Source: SAR116 cluster bacterium | GTDB lineage: Bacteria > Pseudomonadota > Alphaproteobacteria > Puniceispirillales > GCA-002684695 | Assembly: GCA_002684695.1 (NCBI GenBank) | Contig: NYVQ01000014.1 | Span: 1 to 8,849, forward strand | Direction of reading: 5' to 3' | DNA length: 8,849 nt | Part shown: positions 1-5,646 of the stretch, piece after piece | Position numbering within the stretch: position 1 is the stretch's first letter | Layout of the letters: every line of letters starts with the position of its first letter | Made by a program: the position numbers and the translations under genes | Notes under the pieces: model-generated | Databases searched by the model: none | What the model was told of the DNA's origin: nothing | What the model saw: only the letters and a program-made list of their open reading frames with translations

Positions 1-345
1 ATAGCAAGAGCAATAGCAAAAAAACCTGAGTTGCTGGTTTTAGACGAACCCGTTCAAGGCGTCGACTTCAACGGGGAAATTGCTCTATATAATTTGATTA
101 AAAATATATCTGATACATTGAATTGTGGAATTTTATTAATATCTCACGATATTCATTTTGTCATGTCCTCAACAGATCATGTAATTTGTTTAAACGGACA
201 TGTTTGTTGTTCAGGAACACCTAGTTATGTTGCTAAAAATCCAGCTTATATAGAACTTTTTGGAGAGCATACAGCATCAGTCCTTTCTCTTTATAAGCAT
301 CAACATGAACACTCCCATTCTATTGATGGAAGTATTGTAGAATAA
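1..345 (+). CDS. znuC: Zinc ABC transporter ATP-binding protein, 3' end (partial)
   Basis: This is the C-terminal 114 codons of an ABC ATPase; the frame is open from base 1, so the gene begins outside the window. Visible are the tail of the signature region (IARAIAKKPE), Walker B (LLVLDEP), the D-loop (QGVD) and the H-loop switch histidine (LLISHDIHF). The Walker A and LSGGE motifs lie upstream. ZnuC powers zinc import across the inner membrane through ZnuB, with a periplasmic ZnuA supplying zinc. The assignment rests on the ABC-3 permease and Zur-like regulator that follow directly. Its TAA overlaps the znuB ATG by one base (TAATG), implying translational coupling. The C-terminus is histidine-rich (HQHEHSHS), common in zinc-handling proteins. 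Manganese or iron import by the same family is the main alternative. Confidence 0.9.
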   Translation: MARAIAKKPELLVLDEPVQGVDFNGEIALYNLIKNISDTLNCGILLISHDIHFVMSSTDHVICLNGHVCCSGTPSYVAKNPAYIELFGEHTASVLSLYKHQHEHSHSIDGSIVE

Positions 346-1148
346 TGTTTGATGATTTTTTTATAAGAGCATTAATAGCTGGAATTGGTGTAGCAATTGT
401 TACAGGACCTTTGGGTTGCTTTGTAATTTGGCGTCGTTTAGCTTATTTTGGCGATACTTTATCGCATTCAGCACTTCTTGGAGTTACTTTAGCTTTTTCT
501 TTAAGCATTAACATTTCTTTATCAGTGTTTTTAGTTTCAGGAATAGTTGCATTGCTTTTATTAAGTTTACAAAAGAGAACAAAACTTCCAGGTGATGCAT
601 TATTAGGACTTCTTGCTCACTCTAGTATTGCAGTTGGTCTAGTTATCATTGGTTTCCTTACTTTTATCAGATTTGACATAATGGGCCTATTATTTGGTGA
701 TATTCTTTCTGTAACAACTAATGATATTCTCATTATCTGGCTAGGAGGATCAATAATTTTAATCATTTTATTTTTTATTTGGAAATCATTATTTGCAGCA
801 ACTGTTAATTATGATCTTGCTGCAGCTGAGGGAATGAATCCAGACAGGTCAAACGTTATTTTCACATTGCTTCTGGCAGGAGTTATTGCGATTTCAATAA
901 AAATGATAGGGGTTTTATTAATTACAGGCTTACTTTTAATTCCACCAGCATTGGCTAGGAACCTAAGCAATAATCCTCGTCAAATGGTTGTATTATCTAT
1001 AATTGGAGGCATTATATCAGTTTTACTGGGACTGTTTGGTTCTTTAGAGTTTAATACAGCTTCTGGACCTACTATTATTGTAGCAGCTTTAATTTTATTT
1101 GTTATTTCAATGTTTGTTCCAAGTACAGACAAAAAGTTGCAAAAATGA
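345..1148 (+). CDS. znuB: Zinc ABC transporter permease ZnuB
   Basis: This 267-aa ABC-3 family integral membrane permease is normal in length for the family, with about seven or eight hydrophobic segments from near the N-terminus to about residue 260. The coupling-loop region AAAEGMNPDRSN, followed by IKMIGVLLITGLLLIPPALA, is typical of ZnuB/MntB-type permeases. It forms the channel through which zinc is imported, energised by ZnuC. The ATG overlaps the znuC stop, so no separate ribosome site is needed. It ends in TGA, and tryptophan is written TGG within the gene, showing that TGA is a normal stop in this genome; this matters for the selenoprotein call at the right edge. The zur-like gene follows after 23 bases, probably in the same operon. 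Confidence 0.93.
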   Translation: MFDDFFIRALIAGIGVAIVTGPLGCFVIWRRLAYFGDTLSHSALLGVTLAFSLSINISLSVFLVSGIVALLLLSLQKRTKLPGDALLGLLAHSSIAVGLVIIGFLTFIRFDIMGLLFGDILSVTTNDILIIWLGGSIILIILFFIWKSLFAATVNYDLAAAEGMNPDRSNVIFTLLLAGVIAISIKMIGVLLITGLLLIPPALARNLSNNPRQMVVLSIIGGIISVLLGLFGSLEFNTASGPTIIVAALILFVISMFVPSTDKKLQK

Positions 1149-1171
1149 AAACATTTTGATATTTAAAAATT

Positions 1172-1570
1172 ATGGATTTTAAAAAAGATTACTTAACAAA
1201 AAACCAACAAATAGTTCTCAACTTATTAGAGAAATCAAAAGAACCTTTAAAAGCGTATACCATTCTTAGTGGAACCAAAAACAATGGAATAACAGCACCC
1301 ACTCAAGTTTATAGAGCTTTAGATAAATTAATTGAAATTGGAAAGGTTCATAAAATTAAGAGTAAAAACTCATACATTGCGTGTAATCATGAACAGTGTA
1401 ATTCAAAAAAATCTGTCTCTTTTTTAATTTGTAAAGATTGTGATATTGTAATTGAGCTTGAGAAAACCAATATTTCTTCATACTTCACTAAACTTAGTGA
1501 AAAATTTGATTTCAAACATTCAGAACATAATTTGGAAATTTATGGTTCTTGCAATTCTTGCAATAGCTAA
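1172..1570 (+). CDS. zur: Fur-family zinc uptake regulator (Zur-like)
   Basis: This 132-aa Fur-family protein probably represses zinc uptake genes when zinc is bound. The N-terminal winged helix spans about residues 10-70, with recognition-helix sequence APTQVYRALDKL. The structural zinc site is visible as C87xxC90 (LICKDC) and C127xxC130 (CNSC) at the extreme C-terminus. By alignment from memory to E. coli Zur, the second (sensing) site would be H60, C71, position 80 and E95; position 80 is Lys rather than His, with C76 close by. Position directly behind znuCB supports Zur over Fur, and the Fur-type histidine cluster is absent. The ATG at 1172 has no strong Shine-Dalgarno, fitting a downstream operon member. 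Autoregulation is likely, but the operon promoter lies outside the window. Confidence 0.88.
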   Translation: MDFKKDYLTKNQQIVLNLLEKSKEPLKAYTILSGTKNNGITAPTQVYRALDKLIEIGKVHKIKSKNSYIACNHEQCNSKKSVSFLICKDCDIVIELEKTNISSYFTKLSEKFDFKHSEHNLEIYGSCNSCNS

Positions 1571-1590
1571 AAAATTTTGTAGCTAAATTA
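1564..1590 (+). terminator. Weak possible terminator after zur
   Basis: Two copies of TAGCTA (1564-1569 and 1580-1585) can pair across an A/T-only interior, followed by an AT-rich run. The stem contains very few GC pairs and overlaps the zur stop codon. It is at best a weak end signal for the znu operon. Confidence 0.22.
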
Positions 1591-1687
1591 TATTAATAAA
1601 AAATCTTATTTTGGTCATTTTTATATCTAATTTGAAACATCATTTCTTATTATAAAGTATTTGTATAAAAATTTAGTGAGTATTTTG

Positions 1688-1777
1688 ATGTCTAGTAGAA
1701 TATTTTTTTCTCCACTGTTAATCGCATTTTTTATTATTGTTATTAATTTTTTTCTGGCTTCATTTTCAATATTATGA
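1688..1777 (+). CDS. Candidate 29-aa hydrophobic small protein
   Basis: This is a short ORF not obviously related to a known family. It opens MSSRIFFSPL and then runs through an uninterrupted hydrophobic stretch (about residues 10-29) to TGA, the pattern of a one-helix membrane peptide with a single charged residue, R4, near the N-terminus. AGTGAG about 8 bases before the ATG could serve as a weak Shine-Dalgarno. A strong hairpin terminator sits 31 bases after the stop (1809-1849), so this ORF is the last candidate coding unit before transcription ends. In such AT-rich DNA, Phe/Ile/Leu-rich ORFs arise by chance, so translation is uncertain. Alternatives are the 3' untranslated tail of the znu-zur operon or a small RNA. 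Confidence 0.4.
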   Translation: MSSRIFFSPLLIAFFIIVINFFLASFSIL

Positions 1778-1808
1778 GTTTTTAAATTTAATTATTTCCT
1801 CCCAAACT

Positions 1809-1849
1809 AACTAAATGGTAGATATTTCTGCCATTTAGTTTTTCTTTTA
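1809..1849 (+). terminator. Rho-independent terminator
   Basis: A 10-bp perfect stem, AACTAAATGG (1809-1818) with CCATTTAGTT (1831-1840), is extended inside by AGA/TCT (1820-1822 with 1827-1829) across a T/G mismatch, leaving a TATT loop. TTTCTTTTA follows on the plus strand. It closes transcription of either the znuCB-zur operon or the 29-aa ORF. Confidence 0.82.
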
Positions 1850-1944
1850 TTAATGTTAAAAACTATACTAAAATTACAAATCAATTTTTTTCAAAATAAA
1901 TAATCAAAGCTTGTAATTTAAACATTATCAATTATTGTTTCTAT

Positions 1945-2085
1945 ATGTGTTCTTTAATTTTCTATTTAATTGCTTTTCAAATATTTGCTAATGTAATTTG
2001 GTCTTTCAGAAAGCAAATCATAAAATTTTACAATGGATTTTTAGAAAAATTACAAAACCAATTTCAAAAACAAACAATAGAATAG
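1945..2085 (+). CDS. Candidate 46-aa single-helix protein upstream of the glutaredoxin
   Basis: ATG at 1945 to TAG at 2083 encodes a peptide with a hydrophobic segment at about residues 4-19 (LIFYLIAFQIFANVIW) followed by a basic and polar tail (SFRKQIIKFYNGF, then a Q/K-rich end). That is the order expected of a small inner-membrane protein with a cytoplasmic C-terminus. It stops 23 bases before the glutaredoxin ATG, so it could head a three-gene unit with the glutaredoxin and the phosphodiesterase. No Shine-Dalgarno is seen before the ATG, and no family is recognised. It overlaps an alternative-frame upstream extension of the glutaredoxin that starts at TTG 1998; its own composition looks more protein-like than that extension. 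It may still be a chance ORF. Confidence 0.38.
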   Translation: MCSLIFYLIAFQIFANVIWSFRKQIIKFYNGFLEKLQNQFQKQTIE

Positions 2086-2108
2086 ACGTAAAACAATCAG
2101 AGCTAATT

Positions 2109-2336
2109 ATGTATGATATTTATACAAGACCTAATTGTATCTGGTGTTTTAGGGCTAAAGATTTGCTATCTAGGAAGGGCATTGAGTTTAACGATTTAGA
2201 TATTACCAATGATGACCTTAGAAATGATTTAAAATCTAAAGCACCAGGAATTAAAACAATCCCACAAATCTTTATGAATGGTAAAAGAATTGGGGACTAT
2301 AATGATTTAGTTGAGCACTTAAAAATAACTAATTAA
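2109..2336 (+). CDS. grxC: Glutaredoxin (GrxC-like)
   Basis: This small thioredoxin-fold dithiol oxidoreductase of the cytoplasm uses glutathione to reduce disulfides and glutathionylated proteins. From the ATG at 2109 it is 75 aa, slightly shorter than the usual 80-90. The active site is C10-I-W-C13 after the first strand (MYDIYTRPNC). The cis-proline loop is T50-I-P52, and the glutathione-binding turn is IGDYNDL (61-67), where GrxC proteins usually have GG.DDL. The frame is open upstream to a TTG at 1998, but those 37 residues are unlike any glutaredoxin N-terminus, so the ATG at the start of the domain is preferred. No strong Shine-Dalgarno precedes it. The phosphodiesterase gene follows after 37 bases on the same strand. 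Confidence 0.88.
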   Translation: MYDIYTRPNCIWCFRAKDLLSRKGIEFNDLDITNDDLRNDLKSKAPGIKTIPQIFMNGKRIGDYNDLVEHLKITN

Positions 2337-2373
2337 ATATAGATAGATAATAACTACCTTACGTTAAATTTTA

Positions 2374-3174
2374 ATGATAAAATTTGTTCACCTTACTGAC
2401 ATTCATTTTTCAAACAGACAATCCATTATAAATAATAAAAGTTTTGCCCCAAAAAAATTACTCCAACTTGCTATAGATAAAATATGTAGAATAAGACCTG
2501 AACCAGATTTTATTTTAATTAGTGGAGATCTTACAAATTCAGGTAATTTAGAAAGTTATAAGCTTCTTAAGAAAAATTTTGAAAAATTAAAACAACCAGT
2601 TTTTTTAGCTTTAGGAAACCATGACAATAGAAAAGCATTCAATAAAGTTTTTAAAAACAAAATTTCAAAAGAACAATTATTTTATGATCAAGTAATTGGT
2701 AATCTTAATTTAATTACCTTAGATACATCATTGCCTCGAGAAGTTTCTGGAACTCTTGGAACAGACCAATTAAATTTTTTAAAAAATAGTTTGGAAAAAA
2801 ATAAAAAACTCCCCTCTTTAATTATGATGCACCACCCACCAAAGTTCAGTGAAAATAGTCCGGATTGGATTAGTTTAGATTTAGATACAACAAAAAATTT
2901 ATATAAAATTATAAAAGACTATAAATTAGTTGCTATCATGTGTGGGCACGTACATGTTAATCAATCCAATTTTTGGAATAATATTCCAGTAATAATTTCA
3001 AGTGGTTTATATTCAACAATAGATTTTTTAGAACTTAATGAGACACTCATGATTGAAGGTGCCAGTTTTAATATATGCAATATAAGAGAAAATGGAATTG
3101 GTGTATCTGTAGTTCCTGTAGCACCAAAAGGAAAAATATTAAAAAAAATAAAAACTAGAGTTTTCAAAAATTAG
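2374..3174 (+). CDS. Calcineurin-like metallophosphoesterase, probable CpdA-type 3',5'-cyclic-nucleotide phosphodiesterase
   Basis: At 266 aa, this shows all the dimetal-site motifs of the class III cyclic-nucleotide phosphodiesterases: D9-I-H11 (LTDIH), G51-D52 (SGDLTNSG), G81-N82-H83-D84 (ALGNHD), H153/H154 (MMHHPP) and G191-H192-V-H194 (CGHVH). Length and motif spacing match CpdA of E. coli. The expected reaction is hydrolysis of cAMP to AMP in the cytoplasm; members of this fold also act on other phosphodiesters, so substrate is inferred. A class III nucleotide cyclase is encoded about 2.5 kb away on the opposite strand, which makes cyclic-nucleotide turnover attractive, though the two are not co-transcribed. 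It probably shares a transcript with the glutaredoxin gene and converges with the PqiA-like gene, 21 bases beyond its TAG. Confidence 0.85.
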   Translation: MIKFVHLTDIHFSNRQSIINNKSFAPKKLLQLAIDKICRIRPEPDFILISGDLTNSGNLESYKLLKKNFEKLKQPVFLALGNHDNRKAFNKVFKNKISKEQLFYDQVIGNLNLITLDTSLPREVSGTLGTDQLNFLKNSLEKNKKLPSLIMMHHPPKFSENSPDWISLDLDTTKNLYKIIKDYKLVAIMCGHVHVNQSNFWNNIPVIISSGLYSTIDFLELNETLMIEGASFNICNIRENGIGVSVVPVAPKGKILKKIKTRVFKN

Positions 3175-3195
3175 GCGACTTGAATTAAAAAACAG

Positions 3196-3606
3196 TTATT
3201 TGATGAAAATAACGTATATATAGTTAGTTATAATAGAAGCTAATAAAAAGTAAAATCCATACAATAAATACACCTCAAAATAACTAGATGTTTTGCCAGC
3301 AAAAACAATAAAAGTAATTAAAAATATATCAACCATAGAGAACTTATGTAAATTATATTTCTCTAAAAATTTAAACTCAAAGATTTTTAATATAATTTTG
3401 ACTAAAGGCATTATTAACCCAAATAGAATTATAATAATGGATAAGAGAGTTTCACCATTATCTAATAAGTCTTTACTAATGGAGAGTATTGAAAATTCGG
3501 ACTTAAATACCCAAAATTCATCAATACGTGCAATTGGTAGATAAACACCACAAAAAAGAAAAAAAGTTTCAAAAACAATTAAAGAATATTTAAAATAAAG
3601 GTACAT
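3196..3606 (-). CDS. Short PqiA-like inner-membrane protein
   Basis: This 136-aa protein has about four membrane helices. The order is characteristic of one PqiA (paraquat-inducible protein A) unit: a first helix running into YLPIARIDEFWVF, then FSILSISKDLLDNGETLLSIIIILFG, a helix pair with PLVKIILK, and the signature LHKFSMVDIFLITFIVF. PqiA proteins are envelope components linked to MCE-type lipid transport and membrane stress; E. coli PqiA has two such units plus zinc-ribbon cysteines, both missing here, so this is a single-unit form. The ATG at 3606 follows AAGGA by 10 bases and sits immediately before the first helix. A terminator-like hairpin lies just upstream of that ribosome site, and a 14-codon ORF in the same frame precedes it, suggesting expression depends on read-through. 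Confidence 0.75.
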   Translation of the reverse strand: MYLYFKYSLIVFETFFLFCGVYLPIARIDEFWVFKSEFSILSISKDLLDNGETLLSIIIILFGLIMPLVKIILKIFEFKFLEKYNLHKFSMVDIFLITFIVFAGKTSSYFEVYLLYGFYFLLASIITNYIYVIFIK

Positions 3607-3622
3607 TTTATAAACATCCTTA

Positions 3623-3654
3623 AAAGAAGGAGAGTATTTTTGCTCCCCTTCTTT
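3623..3654 (-). terminator. Hairpin terminator or attenuator between mini-ORF and pqiA-like gene
   Basis: The arms are 3654-3643 and 3634-3623 in minus-strand order, with an 8-base loop (CAAAAATA). In minus-strand RNA all 12 positions pair (one as G-U), with a GGGGAG/CTCTCC core and a trailing TTCTTTT. On the plus strand the same position is an A-C mismatch, which points to function in minus-strand RNA. It ends right before the AAGGA ribosome site of the PqiA-like gene. Confidence 0.68.
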
Positions 3655-3675
3655 AATTTTATTTAACGAAGTATC

Positions 3676-3720
3676 CTAGTCTTGTTTACAGGAAGTACTT
3701 GCACATAAAATTATAGACAT
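3676..3720 (-). CDS. 14-codon mini-ORF (candidate leader peptide)
   Basis: The peptide reads MSIILCASTSCKQD and ends at TAG. Its ribosome site is exceptional: the plus-strand bases 3723-3734 read ATCACCTCCTTA, the typical 3' tail of 16S rRNA, so the mRNA carries a 12-base perfect anti-SD complement, with GGAGG six bases from the ATG. A promoter lies about 35 bases upstream and a hairpin terminator about 20 bases downstream. The peptide has two cysteines (C6, C11) in a Ser/Thr-rich middle. The likely role is a translated leader controlling read-through into the PqiA-like gene; a free-standing micropeptide is the alternative. The ORF is in frame with the PqiA-like gene, with one TAG between, so a nonsense-interrupted longer N-terminus is a third possibility. 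Confidence 0.6.
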   Translation of the reverse strand: MSIILCASTSCKQD

Positions 3721-3722
3721 AA

Positions 3723-3734
3723 ATCACCTCCTTA
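3723..3734 (-). promoter_or_regulatory. Near-maximal Shine-Dalgarno of the mini-ORF
   Basis: TAAGGAGGTGAT in the minus-strand mRNA is fully complementary to the common bacterial 16S 3' end. Other start sites in the window have at most about five matching bases (AAGGA or AGGTG) or none, so this site decides the start at 3720 and argues that the 14-codon ORF is translated. Confidence 0.8.
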
Positions 3735-3756
3735 ATTTTCAGTTAAAACTATTTGG

Positions 3757-3785
3757 ATAGTATTTTAATTAATAAGATTAAACAA
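3757..3785 (-). promoter_or_regulatory. Sigma-70-type promoter for mini-ORF and pqiA-like gene
   Basis: In minus-strand order, TTGTTT (3785-3780) is followed by exactly 17 bases and TACTAT (3762-3757). This places the start of transcription near 3750 and gives a 5' leader of about 30 bases before the mini-ORF ATG. It lies just past the ubiH-like stop, so the downstream unit can be expressed independently. Confidence 0.55.
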
Positions 3786-3805
3786 CATGTTTAGATAATT
3801 AAAAC

Positions 3806-5008
3806 TTATTTTGACCCCAAACCAAAATTCATAATAGATGATTTTAACGGTTTGAAATTATGGAGAAAATCTATGGTTTTTGAACGAATATTTTTAACTA
3901 TCTGATTATCTGTTCTAGAAATACGATTAAGTAAATTAACACTGGCTACTCTAGCATTAATATCAATAAATCTTTGTCTTTCATAAGACAAAAGCATTCT
4001 TGTTTCACCAAGTTTATATGAAGGGTCAATTGATTTACCTAACAAAGATTTAATGTCATTTATACTCATATTAAATCCTTGAGCTCCAATTGGGGGTATG
4101 ACATGAGCTGCTTCTGCAATAATTGCCGTTCTATAGGATATTAATCTTGTGGCAACCTGTGTTTGCATGTTCCATAATTGGGGTTTTGAAATAACATTTA
4201 ATTTTCCTAATATATTAGCTGACCGTTCATTAGCTCTTTTTTCAAATTCAGATGCTTCTAAATTAATCAATTGTTCAGTATTATTTTGATTGTCCATCCA
4301 TACAACAGAAGAAATTTTTCTACTATTCTCAATTTGAAGAGGCACAGTGGTAAAGGGGCCACCAGAATTATAAATTTCGTTAGAAATATTTTCGTGACTG
4401 TACTCATGTTCTATTCCAAAAGTTAAAGCATTTTGGTTTAGGTCTTTAGAAATTATTTTGATTTTCTGTTTATTTCTTACAAAAGAATTTTTCCCATCAG
4501 CGCCAATGAGCAGTTTTGAATTATATTGGTTTCCATTAGTTAGTTTTAATTCAATATATTCATTTGAGGTTTTAAATTCTTCTATAGTAGTTTCTGAATG
4601 AAATTTAATATTTTTTTCTTTATTAATTATTTTATAAAGTTCATTAAGCATATCGCCATTTTTTACATTCCATCCTAGTGGTTTAGAATAATTATCATTT
4701 GAAAATGTTTTATCAGTTTTAATGTTTAATTTTTCATTAGAAATTTTAGTATCTACAATTTTTAGAGATTGCATTGGACAAGAATATTTTTCTAGGGAGC
4801 CCCAAATACCAATTTCATCCAAAAATTTTTTTGATGGCTCTAAAAAAGCAGTTGTTCGGTAAGTATTTTTTTGAGTTTTTTTATAAAATTCGGATTTATT
4901 TTTATCAACACAGACAACTGAAAAACCATTCCTTGCAAAAGCAATTGAGGCTATTAGGCCAGCCAGGCCAGCACCAGAAACAAATACATCAATATTATTA
5001 TTTTTCAT
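3806..5008 (-). CDS. UbiH/UbiF/COQ6-family FAD-dependent monooxygenase
   Basis: At 400 aa, normal for the family, this should be a flavoprotein hydroxylase, most likely one of the ring hydroxylations of ubiquinone biosynthesis at the inner membrane. The FAD-binding Rossmann motif is G12-A-G14-L-A-G17 (VSGAGLAGL) right at the N-terminus. The second FAD/NAD(P)H motif is GADG (169-172), and the third is A298-E-A-A-H302-VIPPIGAQGFN, the alphaproteobacterial variant of GD.AH.. P..GQG.N. Position 298 is Ala where a Gly is usual. Which ring position it acts on cannot be told from sequence. The ATG at 5008 has no evident Shine-Dalgarno. It lies 64 bases after the PsiE-like gene on the same strand and may be co-transcribed with it. 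FAD monooxygenases of other secondary substrates are a less likely alternative. Confidence 0.83.
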   Translation of the reverse strand: MKNNNIDVFVSGAGLAGLIASIAFARNGFSVVCVDKNKSEFYKKTQKNTYRTTAFLEPSKKFLDEIGIWGSLEKYSCPMQSLKIVDTKISNEKLNIKTDKTFSNDNYSKPLGWNVKNGDMLNELYKIINKEKNIKFHSETTIEEFKTSNEYIELKLTNGNQYNSKLLIGADGKNSFVRNKQKIKIISKDLNQNALTFGIEHEYSHENISNEIYNSGGPFTTVPLQIENSRKISSVVWMDNQNNTEQLINLEASEFEKRANERSANILGKLNVISKPQLWNMQTQVATRLISYRTAIIAEAAHVIPPIGAQGFNMSINDIKSLLGKSIDPSYKLGETRMLLSYERQRFIDINARVASVNLLNRISRTDNQIVKNIRSKTIDFLHNFKPLKSSIMNFGLGSK

Positions 5009-5072
5009 TTTGCGTAATAACTAGTAATTAATAAATTTTTATCTATAAATAATTTATACTATTTCAATGTCT

Positions 5073-5471
5073 TTATTTACTATCGTCTTCATTTTGATAG
5101 TGATAGGACCTGCTAGGGCGATACCTTACAGCTAAGCATGCCAAGGCTATTATAAGAATTGCTCCTGCTTCGTATAATAATGTTGAAGCATCCATACCTT
5201 TACCCTGTAGTATTATAAGACGTGATATAGCTGTCATTGCGATAAACAATGGAAGTGTAATTGGTATTCTATTACTTGTGTAAAAAACGCCAATCATCCC
5301 TAAAACTTCAGTATAAATAAATAAAAGTAGCAAGTCTGCTAAATTTATAGTGCCAATATTATAAATTAGAATAATTTCTTGAACAGTGGCAACAACTGTT
5401 AAAAAAGCAATTATTGTTAATAAGGACTTTTCAATAATTTTTATAATATTAGCTGCAATACCATCAAACAT
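5073..5471 (-). CDS. psiE: PsiE-family membrane protein
   Basis: This 132-aa protein has four predicted membrane helices and the conserved PsiE core LLLLFIYTEVLGMIGVFY, then RIPITLPLFIAMTAISRLIIL. The tail is short, charged and cytoplasmic-looking (RPSRSYHYQNEDDSK). PsiE was named in E. coli as phosphate-starvation-inducible; its biochemical role is unknown and nothing here shows phosphate control (no clear Pho box was recognised). The ATG at 5471 has a good ribosome site, AGGTGAAGAA, directly before it. It lies downstream of the cyclase across a 175-base gap that carries a possible promoter, and upstream of the UbiH-like gene, so it probably starts its own transcript. Confidence 0.82.
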   Translation of the reverse strand: MFDGIAANIIKIIEKSLLTIIAFLTVVATVQEIILIYNIGTINLADLLLLFIYTEVLGMIGVFYTSNRIPITLPLFIAMTAISRLIILQGKGMDASTLLYEAGAILIIALACLAVRYRPSRSYHYQNEDDSK

Positions 5472-5519
5472 TTCTTCACCTAATTAATATAGTTTACTGT
5501 TCATAATTCATTACTTAAT

Positions 5520-5545
5520 ATTATAAACATAAGCTAATTTGGCAA
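5520..5545 (-). promoter_or_regulatory. Possible promoter of psiE
   Basis: Minus strand: TTGCCA (5545-5540) and a consensus TATAAT (5525-5520), but only 14 bases apart, which is shorter than the optimum. The perfect -10 element in a gap ahead of psiE makes it plausible; the rest of the gap (5526-5646) shows nothing else convincing. Confidence 0.33.
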
Positions 5546-5646
5546 CTTCTAAAATTTAATTGATGCATGTGAATTTAAAAACTTTGAAAAAAAATATCTA
5601 ATTTTTTATTTTCAGAAGGAGGTCTCTAATTATAAATACAATAAAA

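Noticed and set aside
1632..1660. TTGAAA plus TATAAA as a promoter for the 29-aa ORF.
   Set aside because: The two elements are only 13 bases apart, and alternative spacings give poor -10 matches; such motifs are common by chance in this AT-rich gap.
1998..2108. Glutaredoxin starting at TTG 1998 with a 37-residue extension.
   Set aside because: The extension is unlike glutaredoxin N-termini, there is no ribosome site before the TTG, and the ATG at 2109 begins exactly at the domain.
5616..5623. AAGGAGGT on the plus strand, a strong SD-like sequence in the psiE-cyclase gap.
   Set aside because: No ATG, GTG or TTG lies at a usable distance, and the frame after it closes within about ten codons.
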